From the NCBI RefSeq assembly GCF_041821065.1, contig NZ_JBGUAX010000007.1:186001-250000 (forward strand): a DNA stretch of 64,000 nt, in the 5' to 3' direction. This DNA comes from Egicoccus sp. AB-alg2 (GTDB lineage: Bacteria; Actinomycetota; Nitriliruptoria; Nitriliruptorales; Nitriliruptoraceae). Position numbers and translations under genes: made by a program. Numbering within the stretch: the first letter of the stretch is position 1; each line of letters begins with the position of its first letter. The notes under the pieces were generated by a model that saw only the letters and a list, made by a program, of their open reading frames with translations, was not told the DNA's origin and made no database searches. Of the stretch, positions 42,668 through 55,596 are shown one piece after another.

Positions 42668-43831
42668 GTGCACGTGCGTCGCCTGGAACTGCGCGACGTG
42701 CGGTCCTACGAGCAGGTTCGGCTCGACCTGCCGGCCGGCGTCTGCGTGCTGATCGGACCCAACGCCCAGGGCAAGACCAACCTGCTCGAGGCCGTTCAGC
42801 GGGCCGCGACCGGCTCCTCCCACCGGGTGGCCGGTGACGGCCCGCTCGTGCGTGCCGGCGCCGAGGTGGGCGTGATCCGGCTGGAGGTGGAGACCGACGA
42901 GGGGCGGCGGCGCACGCTCGAGCTCGAGCTCGGATCCGGCCGGCGCACGCGGACGAAGGTCGACGGGCACGACGTGCGACGTGCGGCCGAGGCGCTCGGC
43001 GTGCTGCGGGTCGTGTTGTTCGCTCCCGAGGACGTCGCCATCGTCCGGGGCGATCCGGCCGAGCGCCGCCGCTTCCTCGACGAGCTGCTCGCCCAGCGCC
43101 GCCCCGCGTTCGCGGCCGCCCGCAGCGAGTACGAGCGCGCGCTGCGCCAGCGCAACCAGCTGCTCAAACAGGCGCGGTCCCTGCCGCCCTCGGCGCGCGA
43201 GGCCGCCACCGCGACCCTTGACGTGTGGACCGAGCAGCTCGTCCAGCACGGCACCCAGCTGATCGCGGCCCGGCTCGCCGCGGTGCGCACGCTGGCCGGA
43301 CCGGTCGACCGGTTCTACCGCGACCTCGCCGACCGGCCCGAGCCGGTCGGGCTGACCTACCGGTCCTCGGCCGGTGACCTGGCCGACGTCGGTGCGGGCG
43401 TCGTCCCCGACCCGGCCCCGATCGCCGCGGCCATGCGTGAGGCGCTCGCGCGCGCTGCCGGCGACGAACTGGCCCGTGGCGTGAGCCTCGTCGGTCCCCA
43501 CCGCGACGACCTGGAACTGCACATCGGGACGCTGCCGGCCCGCGGCTACTCCAGCCACGGCGAGGCCTGGTCGCTGGCACTGGCCCTGAAGCTCGCGACG
43601 TTCGAGGTGCTGGCCGACGTCGGCGATCGACCCGTCGTGCTCCTCGACGACGTCTTCGCCGAGCTGGACGCGATCCGCCGCAAGCGGCTGGCCGCGGCCT
43701 GCGAGCGCTTCGATCAGGTCCTGGTCACGGCCGCGGTCGAAGAGGACGTCCCCCTGCAGGGTGCCAAGGTGGACGTGCGGATCGAGGACGGCCGTTCCTC
43801 CGTCTCGCCGCGCGCCGGCGGTGCCACGTGA
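42668..43831 (+). CDS. recF: DNA replication and repair protein RecF
   Basis: This 387-residue SMC-like ATPase starts at GTG 42668 after AGGAG; a second GTG at 42674 is also possible. Walker A is GPNAQGKTNLLEA, the N-terminus RRLELRDVRSYEQV is diagnostic, the signature region is SLVGPHRDDLEL, and Walker B is VVLLDDVFAELD. It loads RecA at gaps with RecO and RecR. Its stop overlaps the dciA start (GTGA). Confidence 0.96.
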   Translation: MHVRRLELRDVRSYEQVRLDLPAGVCVLIGPNAQGKTNLLEAVQRAATGSSHRVAGDGPLVRAGAEVGVIRLEVETDEGRRRTLELELGSGRRTRTKVDGHDVRRAAEALGVLRVVLFAPEDVAIVRGDPAERRRFLDELLAQRRPAFAAARSEYERALRQRNQLLKQARSLPPSAREAATATLDVWTEQLVQHGTQLIAARLAAVRTLAGPVDRFYRDLADRPEPVGLTYRSSAGDLADVGAGVVPDPAPIAAAMREALARAAGDELARGVSLVGPHRDDLELHIGTLPARGYSSHGEAWSLALALKLATFEVLADVGDRPVVLLDDVFAELDAIRRKRLAAACERFDQVLVTAAVEEDVPLQGAKVDVRIEDGRSSVSPRAGGAT

Positions 43832-44400
43832 CCGGCGCTCAGGGCAACCGGCGCGGTGGCCGGCGAGGTCGCGAGGGCCGCGCAGCCGAGCGGCGCGATC
43901 CGACGGTCGAGGCCCGCCGTGCCGGCTGGCAGGACCGCGACGAGCAGGTCTATGCCCGCAAGCGCGCCCGTCAGGCCCGCGACCGCGCGGCGCTCGAGCG
44001 GCGGGCCTTCGACCCGTCACCCCCCTCCGACGACGACTGGACGGTCGCCGAGGAGGAGACCGACGGCATCCGCCGCATCAGCCGGCCGACGGCGATCGGC
44101 GACAGCCTCCAGACCTTCGTGCGCCGCAAGGGGTGGGAGGAGCGCCTGCGCGGGGCGAGCGCCTGGTCGCACTGGGAGCAGATCGTCGGGCCGGAGCTGG
44201 CCGCCCGCTGCGAACCCGTCCGGCTCGCTGGCGGCACGTTGGTGATCCGTGCCGAGTCGCAGGTGTGGGCGACCCAGCTGCGGTACCTGACCACCCAGCT
44301 GCTCGCCAACGCCCGGGCCGTGCTGGGCGAGCAGGCGGTCCGCGAGCTGCGGCTGACCGTCGGACCACTCGAGGGTCGGCGGGAGCCGGACGCCCGCTGA
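43828..44400 (+). CDS. dciA: DciA-type helicase loader (DUF721)
   Basis: This is a 190-residue protein. The first 90 residues are highly charged and probably unfolded. The DUF721 domain starts around RRISRPTAIGDSLQTFVRRKGW and includes WSHWEQIVGPELAARCEPVRL and LRYLTTQLLANA. DciA loads or regulates the replicative helicase DnaB in bacteria lacking DnaC. The overlap with recF implies co-translation. In many actinobacteria gyrB follows directly; here three genes intervene. Confidence 0.87.
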   Translation: MTGAQGNRRGGRRGREGRAAERRDPTVEARRAGWQDRDEQVYARKRARQARDRAALERRAFDPSPPSDDDWTVAEEETDGIRRISRPTAIGDSLQTFVRRKGWEERLRGASAWSHWEQIVGPELAARCEPVRLAGGTLVIRAESQVWATQLRYLTTQLLANARAVLGEQAVRELRLTVGPLEGRREPDAR

Positions 44401-44580
44401 GCACCGCCGGGAACCGACCGGCGCCGTCCAGCGACCACCTCCTCGACATCGTCTTCGCGCTTCGGTGTCGAAGGTCCCTCGTGCCGAGGACCGTTCTGCC
44501 CTCGCCGCGGGTCGGGCGCCACGACACGCTTCCCGCAGCCCGCCCGTGGCTCCCGGCCACCCCCGGAGGAACGACCTGCC

Positions 44581-45102
44581 GTGTTGACCGCTGTCGTCGA
44601 GCGCACGCTGGCCTTGCTGGCGCTGCTGGCCATCGGTGTCTCCGTGGCCTGCGTCGTCGCGCTCGTACGCGGTCGCGTGCCCGCGGTCCTGCGGGACCAG
44701 GCGCTGTGGCTGGCCACCGCCGTCGCGATGGTCTGCACCGGCGGGTCGTTGTACCTCTCCGAGATCGCCGGCTACCTGCCCTGCGTGCTGTGCTGGTACC
44801 AGCGCATCGCGATGTACCCGCTCGTGGTCGTCGTCGGCGTCGCCGCACTGCGCCGGGACGTCAGCGCCTGGCTGACCACCCTGCCGATCGCCGCCATCGG
44901 TGCCGGTGTCGCCGCCTGGCACGTCGCGGTGGAGCGCTGGCCGTCCCTCGGCGGCGGCGTCTGCGACGCCGCCGCGCCCTGCACGATCCGTTGGGTCGAG
45001 GAATTCGGCTTCCTGACCATCCCGACGATGGCCCTCATCGGCTTCGTCACCATCTCCCTGCTCGTGCTGGTCGCCCGCCGTGGCGCCGCCGAGTGCCGTT
45101 GA
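44581..45102 (+). CDS. DsbB/BdbC-like disulfide bond formation membrane protein
   Basis: This 173-residue protein starts at GTG 44581 after GGAGGAA and has about four to five TM helices. The first redox pair is the CxxC in YLPCVLCWYQRIAMYPLVVV, a DsbB signature, and the second pair is VCDAAAPC near residue 130. It would reoxidise a thiol oxidase outside the membrane, passing electrons to quinone. The next gene, 20 bases on, encodes a membrane-anchored thioredoxin-like protein that could be its partner. Confidence 0.87.
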   Translation: MLTAVVERTLALLALLAIGVSVACVVALVRGRVPAVLRDQALWLATAVAMVCTGGSLYLSEIAGYLPCVLCWYQRIAMYPLVVVVGVAALRRDVSAWLTTLPIAAIGAGVAAWHVAVERWPSLGGGVCDAAAPCTIRWVEEFGFLTIPTMALIGFVTISLLVLVARRGAAECR

Positions 45103-45122
45103 CGCCCCACAGGAGGGCTGCC

Positions 45123-45794
45123 ATGAACGCCACGACGACCCGTCGACGTCCACCGGCGAAGAAGAAGATCGCCCCCTCGCGGCTCCCGCTGCTGCTCGGC
45201 GGGCTGGCCGTGCTGGCCCTGGCGGTCGTCATCGCCGTCCTCACCACCTCGGACACCGCCTCCGCCGTGCATGTGGCCGACCTCGCCGGCAGCCCGGAGG
45301 TCCGCTCCGACCCGCTGCCGCCCTTCGGGGGCGACCCGGCGAGCGACCCGGCCACCGGCCAGCGCGCCCCGCAGGTCGACGGGCAGGGGCTTGCCGGCAC
45401 CGCCAACGGCGGGCGGGACGTCACGATCGGCGAGGCCGGTACGCCGCAGCTGCTGGTGTTCCTCGCCTCCTGGTGCCCCGCCTGCCAGGCCGAGCTGCCC
45501 GAGCTCGTCGAGTGGCTCGACGCCGGCAACCTGCCCGACGACGTCGAGCTCACCGCCGTCGTCACCGGCCTGGACGACACCCGCCCGAACTGGCCACCGA
45601 CCGACTGGCTCGAGCGCGAGGGCTACACCGGCGCCACCATCGTCGACGACGCCGACGGCACGATCGCGCAGACCTACGGCATGTCGGGCACCCCGTTCTG
45701 GGTCGCCGTCGACGCCGACGGCCAGGTCGTCGCCCGCGCGGCCGGACAGCTGCCCATGCCCCAGGTCCAACGACTGGCCGACGCGATTTCCTGA
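45123..45794 (+). CDS. Membrane-anchored TlpA-like thioredoxin domain protein
   Basis: This is a 223-residue protein. A basic N-terminus and one TM helix (LPLLLGGLAVLALAVVIAVL) anchor an outer thioredoxin-fold domain with the active site ASWCPACQAELPEL and the cis-Pro region GMSGTPFWVAVDADG. The CPAC motif is closest to TlpA/ResA reductases, but pairing with a DsbB-like gene suggests it may act as the thiol oxidase. A REP-like element directly follows the stop codon. Confidence 0.85.
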   Translation: MNATTTRRRPPAKKKIAPSRLPLLLGGLAVLALAVVIAVLTTSDTASAVHVADLAGSPEVRSDPLPPFGGDPASDPATGQRAPQVDGQGLAGTANGGRDVTIGEAGTPQLLVFLASWCPACQAELPELVEWLDAGNLPDDVELTAVVTGLDDTRPNWPPTDWLEREGYTGATIVDDADGTIAQTYGMSGTPFWVAVDADGQVVARAAGQLPMPQVQRLADAIS

Positions 45795-45796
45795 TT

Positions 45797-45863
45797 GCGC
45801 CGGGTTCCTCGTCGACGGTGGCATGAGCCGTTCGCGCGGCGGTCCGGAACGGTCACCCGGCGC
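45797..45863. repeat. REP-like element, diverged copy
   Basis: GCGCCGGGT (45797-45805) and ACCCGGCGC (45855-45863) are perfect inverted ends of a 67-bp unit. Next to the ends it has GGGTTCCTCG and CGGTCACCCGG, as in the two copies at 53.4 kb. It begins three bases after a stop codon and could fold as a terminator. Confidence 0.6.
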
Positions 45864-45963
45864 GCCGGGTTGCTCTCTGGCGGTCCGCGGGCGGTGCCTC
45901 GCCCGCGGGGTGCCCGTGCGCAGGTGCGTTGCGTCGGGCGGGCCGGGCGGCCACGATGCGCGG

Positions 45964-46887
45964 GTGCCGGAGCTGCCTGACATCGAGGACTACCTCGCCG
46001 CCCTGCGGCCGCGGGTCGTCGGCGCACGCCTCGACCGGTTGCGCATCACCGGCTTCTCGCTGCTGAAGACCTTCGACCCGCCGGTCTCGGCCATCGAGGG
46101 GCAGCGGATCACCGATCTGCGGCGGCTGGGCAAGCGGATCGTGTTCGTCTTCGACGACGTGCCCGGAGCGCCCGAGCCGCTGTTCGCCGTGCTGCACCTG
46201 ATGATCGCCGGGCGGCTGCGGTGGCGCGAGGCGGGAGCCAAGATTCCCGGCAAACTCGGCATGGCGGCCTTCGACGTCTCCGACGGCCCGCTCGGCGACG
46301 GCACCCTGCTGCTGACCGAGGCGGGCACGAAGAAGCGCGCGTCGTTGCACGTCGTGCGTGGCGAGGCGGCGCTGGCCGAGCACGACCGCGGCGGGGTCGA
46401 CCCGCTCTCCGTCGACCTGGACGGCTTCGCCGAGCAGTTGCGGCTGGAGAACCGCACGCTCAAGCGGGCACTGACCGATCCCCGTCGCTTCTCGGGCATC
46501 GGTAACGCGTTCAGCGACGAGATCCTGCACGCGGCGCGCCTCTCCCCCGTCAAGCGCACGCGGCAGTTGACCGACGAGGAACTCGCACACCTGCACGCGA
46601 CGACACGGACGGTCCTGACGGACTGGATCCGTCGGCTGCGCGAACGCACCGGCGACGGGTTCCCCGAGGAGGTGACGGCCTTCCGGCCCGACTTCGCCGT
46701 CCACGGCAAGTACGGCGAGCCGTGCCCCGTGTGCGCCACCACGGTCCAGCGCATCCGCTACGCCGACAACGAGACCAACTACTGCCCGCGGTGTCAGACG
46801 GAGGGCAAGCTGCTCGCCGACCGCAGCCTGTCGCGCATCCTCAAGGAGGACTGGCCGAAGACGGTCGACCAACTCGAGGGCGCCTGA
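45964..46887 (+). CDS. Fpg/Nei family DNA glycosylase
   Basis: This is a 307-residue base-excision enzyme. After Met removal the N-terminus is PELPDIEDYL, giving the catalytic Pro1 and Glu2; PELPE is more usual. The H2TH region is visible in LKRALTDPRRFSGIGNAFSDEIL. The C-terminal zinc finger has all four Cys in CPVCATTVQRIRYADNETNYCPRC. The start is GTG 45964. It excises oxidised bases with AP-lyase activity. Whether it is 8-oxoG (Fpg/MutM) or pyrimidine (Nei) specific cannot be decided; the LLKTFDPP region differs from classical Fpg. Confidence 0.88.
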   Translation: MPELPDIEDYLAALRPRVVGARLDRLRITGFSLLKTFDPPVSAIEGQRITDLRRLGKRIVFVFDDVPGAPEPLFAVLHLMIAGRLRWREAGAKIPGKLGMAAFDVSDGPLGDGTLLLTEAGTKKRASLHVVRGEAALAEHDRGGVDPLSVDLDGFAEQLRLENRTLKRALTDPRRFSGIGNAFSDEILHAARLSPVKRTRQLTDEELAHLHATTRTVLTDWIRRLRERTGDGFPEEVTAFRPDFAVHGKYGEPCPVCATTVQRIRYADNETNYCPRCQTEGKLLADRSLSRILKEDWPKTVDQLEGA

Positions 46888-46934
46888 CGCCACAGGGATG
46901 CCCAACGGTGCGAGGACAGCCGTCCTCTGCCTAG

Positions 46935-49162
<2,228 letters not shown>

Positions 49163-49163
<1 letters not shown>

Positions 49164-49405
49164 TGCGTCGTGCCCTGCTGTGGCTCGGTGCCGGCGTGCT
49201 CGCGCTGGTCGTGCTCGTGCTGGTCACCGCACCCGAACTCGTCGGCGCCGACCTGTCGGGTGTCGCGGGTCTGCTCGGCATCGTGCTGCTCGCCGGGGTG
49301 CCGGGCGTCCTCCTGATCGGATGGCTCGCCGCCCGCCGCGCCCGCCGCGGCGATCACACGACCCCCGATCCTGGTGGCAACGGTGCCCTGCGGAGGAGGA
49401 CCTGA
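49163..49405 (+). CDS. Small two-helix membrane protein coupled to gyrB
   Basis: This 80-residue protein starts at ATG 49163, overlapping the gyrB TGA by one base. Two hydrophobic helices (ALLWLGAGVLALVVLVLV and LLGIVLLAGVPGVLLIGWLA) are followed by a basic tail. I do not recognise the family. It sits between gyrB and gyrA and must be on the gyrase transcript. Confidence 0.65.
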
Positions 49406-49719
49406 TGGATCGCACGCTGCGCGCCGCCGTGCTGGCGGCCTTCATCGGGTTCGCGACCGTCGCCGGGCTCGGAACCTTCCTCGGCTTCGACCCCAGCGGC
49501 TCCCTGCTCGCCGGCGTCGTTGTCGCGCTCGTCGCCGGGTTGCTGATCTGGGCCGCCGCCCGGCGCGCCGAGACGTTCCACCAGCCGACGCCGCCCTCCC
49601 CCGGCTTCCCCGGCCCGCCCGACCGGCCCGACGGCACGCCGTCGGACCCCTCGGACCCGGCCTTCGGGAGCGCCGACGCGCCGCCGACGGACACCACCCG
49701 CGACGACGACGAGCGCTGA
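49405..49719 (+). CDS. Small membrane protein with Pro/Asp-rich tail, between gyrB and gyrA
   Basis: This 104-residue protein starts at ATG 49405, overlapping the previous stop (TGATG) and preceded by GGAGGA. Two helices (AAVLAAFIGFATVAGLGTFL, SLLAGVVVALVAGLLIWAAA) are followed by about 45 residues rich in Pro, Asp and Ser. The family is unknown. The chain of stop-start overlaps from gyrB through both small genes implies coupled translation. Confidence 0.65.
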   Translation: MDRTLRAAVLAAFIGFATVAGLGTFLGFDPSGSLLAGVVVALVAGLLIWAAARRAETFHQPTPPSPGFPGPPDRPDGTPSDPSDPAFGSADAPPTDTTRDDDER

Positions 49720-49774
49720 TCACGCGCCCGCTCGCGACCACCACTCGACTCGCTACCGCTGACGGAGGACCCCC

Positions 49775-52483
<2,709 letters not shown>

Positions 52484-52512
52484 GCTCCGACGACTCTCGA
52501 GGGAGCACGCCC

Positions 52513-53238
52513 GTGGCGAGACGCCGCTCGACCGTGAAGCGCATCGACCCCTGGTCGGTGCTGAAGTTCGGCTTCGTCGTCAACCTCGCGCTGCTGGCGG
52601 TCGGCCTGCTGGTCGCCGCCATCGTGTGGATGATCATCGACCGGCTGGAACTCGTCGACCAGGCCTGCTCGATCGCCCTGGACGTCGGGTTCACCGCCTG
52701 TGGGGTCAACGCCGGCAACCTGTTCCGGGCGCTGATCCTGCTCGGGCTGCTGTGGGTGGTGGTACAGACTGCCGTCCTGGTCTTCCTGGCCTTCCTCTAC
52801 AACCTGATCGCCGACCTGACCGGCGGGCTCACGTTCGGGATCGTCGACGACACGCCCGCCGGGCCGGCCCGCACGGTCGGCCCGCGCGCCGGCGCCGCGG
52901 CGGGTGCCGGCGCGGCGACCACCGGCCGCCGCAGCGGGGAGTTCGACCGGCCCGCGCAGCCACGCGGCACCGGCGACTTCGACCGGCCCGGGCAGGCACG
53001 AGGGACCGGCGAGTTCGACCGGCCCGGCGGCGAGCCACGCCACCAGGCGTCCACGCCCACGCGCGAGCCATTCGGTCGAGCGGGTGCGCAGACCGGGCGG
53101 CCGCCCGTCCCACCGCTGGGTGCCGACCCCGACGGCACCGGCTCCTGGACCGACGGTTTCGTCATCGACGAAGGCGCCCCCACGGGCCAGCGTCCCAGCG
53201 ACAACGAACGCGACGACGACCTGTTCGGGCCCCGTTGA
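52513..53238 (+). CDS. DUF3566 membrane protein
   Basis: This 241-residue protein starts at GTG 52513, 29 bases after gyrA. The DUF3566 core (residues 1-110) starts with VKRIDPWSVLKFGFVVNLA and holds two TM helices flanking a short outer loop with two Cys (QACSIALDVGFTACG). The C-terminal 130 residues are disordered, with FDRP-containing repeats (GEFDRP, GDFDRPGQARGT). The gyrA-DUF3566-tRNA-Ile order is widely conserved in actinobacteria. The function is unknown, perhaps in envelope growth. Confidence 0.85.
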   Translation: MARRRSTVKRIDPWSVLKFGFVVNLALLAVGLLVAAIVWMIIDRLELVDQACSIALDVGFTACGVNAGNLFRALILLGLLWVVVQTAVLVFLAFLYNLIADLTGGLTFGIVDDTPAGPARTVGPRAGAAAGAGAATTGRRSGEFDRPAQPRGTGDFDRPGQARGTGEFDRPGGEPRHQASTPTREPFGRAGAQTGRPPVPPLGADPDGTGSWTDGFVIDEGAPTGQRPSDNERDDDLFGPR

Positions 53239-53312
53239 GCCCGGTTCGCCACGTCGCCGGCGGCTCGGTACGCTGCGCGTCGCCGCGGGGCCCTGGCGCC
53301 CCGCGTTCGCAC

Positions 53313-53387
<75 letters not shown>

Positions 53388-53420
53388 CTTCCGGTTGCCG
53401 CCGGGTTCCTCGGTTCCACT

Positions 53421-53491
53421 GCCGCCGGGTTCCTCGGCGGCGCTGGCGCGAAGCCGCAGGGTGGGCAGGACACGAACCGTCACCCGGCGGC
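53421..53491. repeat. REP-like element, copy 1 (71 bp)
   Basis: GCCGCCGGGT (53421-53430) and ACCCGGCGGC (53482-53491) are perfect 10-bp inverted ends. The interior shares GCGAAGCCGC and GACACGAACCGTC with copy 2. A head-only fragment (GCCGCCGGGTTCCTCGG) precedes it at 53397-53413. Confidence 0.8.
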
Positions 53492-53514
53492 GCTCGTCCC
53501 GCGCCGCCATCGCT

Positions 53515-53585
53515 GCCGCCGGGTTCCTCGGTCACGTCGGTGCGAAGCCGCTCGGTCGACGCGACACGAACCGTCACCCGGCGGC
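53515..53585. repeat. REP-like element, copy 2 (71 bp)
   Basis: This has the same 10-bp inverted ends and the same 71-bp length as copy 1, 23 bp further on in the same orientation. Differences are concentrated in two central blocks. Confidence 0.8.
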
Positions 53586-53753
53586 CCTCGTCCGCGCCAG
53601 CCGCGCGGTTCCGCGCTTCTCTGTGGCGGCCTCGGCGTTCTCTACCCCTCGGCCGGATGTCCGGCCCACACCGGGTGCGCGCTGCGCACCGGTGGCTAGG
53701 CTCGGGCGCGACCGCGTCCCACTGACGCCGCCGACATTGCGGGGAGGCACCCG

Positions 53754-54053
53754 ATGGCCAAGACCGAGAAGCTCAGCAAGAAGGTCGCGAAGCTCGAGAA
53801 GAAGGCCGACGCGCTGCGCAAGCAGGCGGAGAAGAAGGGCAAGCAGCTCACCTCCCAGGCCGGCGACACGTTCGACACCCTCACCAAGGAGGCCAAGTCG
53901 CGCGTCGGCAAGGAGCAGGAGGAGGAGTCCGGCGGCGGCAAGGGCCGTTTCGCCCTGCTGCTGGCGGTGCTCGCCGGGGTCGCCGTGGCCCTGAAGCGCA
54001 AGCGTGACCAGGAGCTCGACGAGGCCCTCTGGGAAGAGCCCCGCTCGGTCTGA
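53754..54053 (+). CDS. Lys-rich coiled-coil membrane protein
   Basis: This is a 99-residue protein starting at ATG 53754 after GGGGAGG. Residues 1-35 are a heptad-like Lys/Glu/Ala coiled coil (KLSKKVAKLEKKADALRKQA), then a charged linker, one TM helix (RFALLLAVLAGVAVALKR) and an acidic end. It resembles small actinobacterial envelope or nucleoid-associated proteins of unknown role. A TAGGCT -10 lies at 53697-53702. Two hairpins terminate it. Confidence 0.7.
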   Translation: MAKTEKLSKKVAKLEKKADALRKQAEKKGKQLTSQAGDTFDTLTKEAKSRVGKEQEEESGGGKGRFALLLAVLAGVAVALKRKRDQELDEALWEEPRSV

Positions 54054-54058
54054 CCTCG

Positions 54059-54080
54059 GCGTCGGCCTCGACGCCGACGC
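54059..54080 (+). terminator. First hairpin after the coiled-coil gene
   Basis: GCGTCGGC (54059-54066), loop CTCGAC, GCCGACGC (54073-54080): a perfect 8-bp stem beginning five bases past the stop. Confidence 0.6.
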
Positions 54081-54083
54081 AAC

Positions 54084-54115
54084 GCGTCGCGGCGGATGAC
54101 CGCCGCGACGCTTTT
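54084..54115 (+). terminator. Strong intrinsic terminator with U-tract
   Basis: GCGTCGCGGCGG (54084-54095), loop ATGA, CCGCCGCGACGC (54100-54111), then TTTT: a perfect 12-bp stem with a U-tract. The T-run abuts the stop codon of the convergent MarR gene. Confidence 0.9.
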
Positions 54116-54642
54116 CACCGCTGGCCCGGTCCGCCGTCCTGGTGGCCGGGCCGCGTGCGTGTCCGCTCCGGCGGCCGGTCGGCAGCCGGCAGCTCCAAGG
54201 AGCGCACCAGCGCGTCGAGGAAGCGCTCGACCACCCGTTGCTCGGCCTCGGACAGCCCGGCGACGACTCGGTCGATGCGACCCACCAGCTCCCCGAAGTA
54301 GCCGCCCGCGGTCGCCCTGGCGGTCGGACTGATGCCGATGCGGCGTCGCCGGCGGTCGTGCCGATCCGGCCGACGCTGCACGTGTCCCGCCCGCTCCAGC
54401 CGGTCCACCAGCCGCGTCGTCGCCCCGGTCGACAGCTGCAGGGCCTTGGCGAGTTCGCCGGCGGTCATCGGTCCGTCGGCGCGGGCGAGCAGCGACAGCG
54501 CCTGCAGGTCGGTGGGATGCAGGTGCTCCCGGGCGGCGAACCGGGTCCCGGCCGCATGCATCTGTGTGCCCACGGCGTGCAGCAGGGCCACGATGGCGCT
54601 CGCGACGGAGCGGTCCGCTGGCCGCGGGTGCTGCTGTCCCAT
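54115..54642 (-). CDS. MarR family transcriptional regulator
   Basis: This is a 175-residue winged-helix protein. The start ATG 54642 (MGQQHPRPADRS) is preferred to an Arg-rich upstream extension. The helix-turn-helix is around residues 60-90 (MTAGELAKALQLSTGATTRL), with the wing HVQRRPDRHDRRRRRIGI. The C-terminal helices end in a Pro/Arg-rich tail. It is convergent with the coiled-coil gene. No obvious divergent target gene lies next to it; the ABC operon downstream is on the same strand upstream of it and has its own TetR. Confidence 0.82.
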   Translation of the reverse strand: MGQQHPRPADRSVASAIVALLHAVGTQMHAAGTRFAAREHLHPTDLQALSLLARADGPMTAGELAKALQLSTGATTRLVDRLERAGHVQRRPDRHDRRRRRIGISPTARATAGGYFGELVGRIDRVVAGLSEAEQRVVERFLDALVRSLELPAADRPPERTRTRPGHQDGGPGQR

Positions 54643-54823
54643 GGAGGCCGTCCGATGCCGAGGCCGCACGAAGCCGCCACGGCGTCGGCCGCGCCGGCGC
54701 CGCCGCACGTTCCTCCGCGCGCCAGCGGTTCGGACCCACGGTCGGGGCCGGTCGGGTCCGTGGACCCGGACGTGCGGAGGGTGCCGGCCGGCGACGACCG
54801 CCTCGGGCGGACCGGCGCCGCGC

Positions 54824-55498
54824 TCAGCCGGTGATGCGGCCGTCGACGATCTCCACCACCCGGTCCCCCAGGTCGGTCACGCGCTCGTCGTGGGTCACCA
54901 CCACCGACGCCACCCCCCGGTCCTTGACCTCCGAGCGCAGCAGCTCCATGACCTGGCGGCCGAGCTTGGAGTCCAGCGCCGACGTCGGCTCGTCCACCAG
55001 CACCAGCGCGGGGTCGTTCATCAGCGCGCGGCCGATCGCGACCCGCTGGCGTTGCCCGCCGGAGAGCGCGCTCGGCAGGTTGCCGGCCCGGTCCGCCAGC
55101 CCGAGCTCCTCCAGCAGGTCGTCGGCGCGACGCCTGGCCCCGGCGTCCACCCGGCCGCCGCCGAGCTCGCGGACCGCCAGCAGGTTCTCGCGTGCGGTCA
55201 GGAACGGCACCAGGTTGACGTTCTGGAACACGAACCCGATGCGCTCACGCCGGAAGCGGGCCAGTTCCTTCTCCTTCAGCCGGCCGACCTCGTCGCCGCC
55301 GACCGTGATGCGTCCGCGGTCGGCCGCGAGCAGGGCGCCGGCCACCGTCAACAGCGTGGTCTTGCCCGATCCCGACGGACCCATGAGCAGCAGCATCTCG
55401 CCGTCGTCGACCTGCAGGTGCACGTCATCGAGCGCCACGACCTCCTGGTCGCCGGCGCGGTAGGTCTTGCGGACCTCTTGCAGTTCGAGCGCGGGCAT
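54824..55498 (-). CDS. ABC exporter ATP-binding protein (LolD/MacB type)
   Basis: This 224-residue nucleotide-binding subunit has a Walker A GPSGSGKTTLL near 40, Q-loop FQNVNLVPFLT, signature [15 protein letters not shown], Walker B LVLVDEPTSALD and the switch His in VVTHDERV. The sequence is of the type paired with FtsX-like permeases. It lies behind two such permease genes in a three-gene leftward operon (57818 to 54824) started from the TetR-controlled promoter at 57826-57854. Confidence 0.9.
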   Translation of the reverse strand: MPALELQEVRKTYRAGDQEVVALDDVHLQVDDGEMLLLMGPSGSGKTTLLTVAGALLAADRGRITVGGDEVGRLKEKELARFRRERIGFVFQNVNLVPFLTARENLLAVRELGGGRVDAGARRRADDLLEELGLADRAGNLPSALSGGQRQRVAIGRALMNDPALVLVDEPTSALDSKLGRQVMELLRSEVKDRGVASVVVTHDERVTDLGDRVVEIVDGRITG

Positions 55499-55596
55499 CG
55501 GGGTCTCCTGGGAGCGTTGCGGGCGGGCAGGCGGCGCGGACGGGTGGGCGGTACGGGGAGGTGGACGACGCAGACGCCTTCACGGTGCGCGCCGGG

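Noticed and set aside
41075-44020. A 981-codon open frame antisense to dnaN and recF
   Set aside because: It mirrors the strong third-position GC bias of the sense genes, encodes Arg/Gly/His-rich text with no domain, and covers three secure genes.
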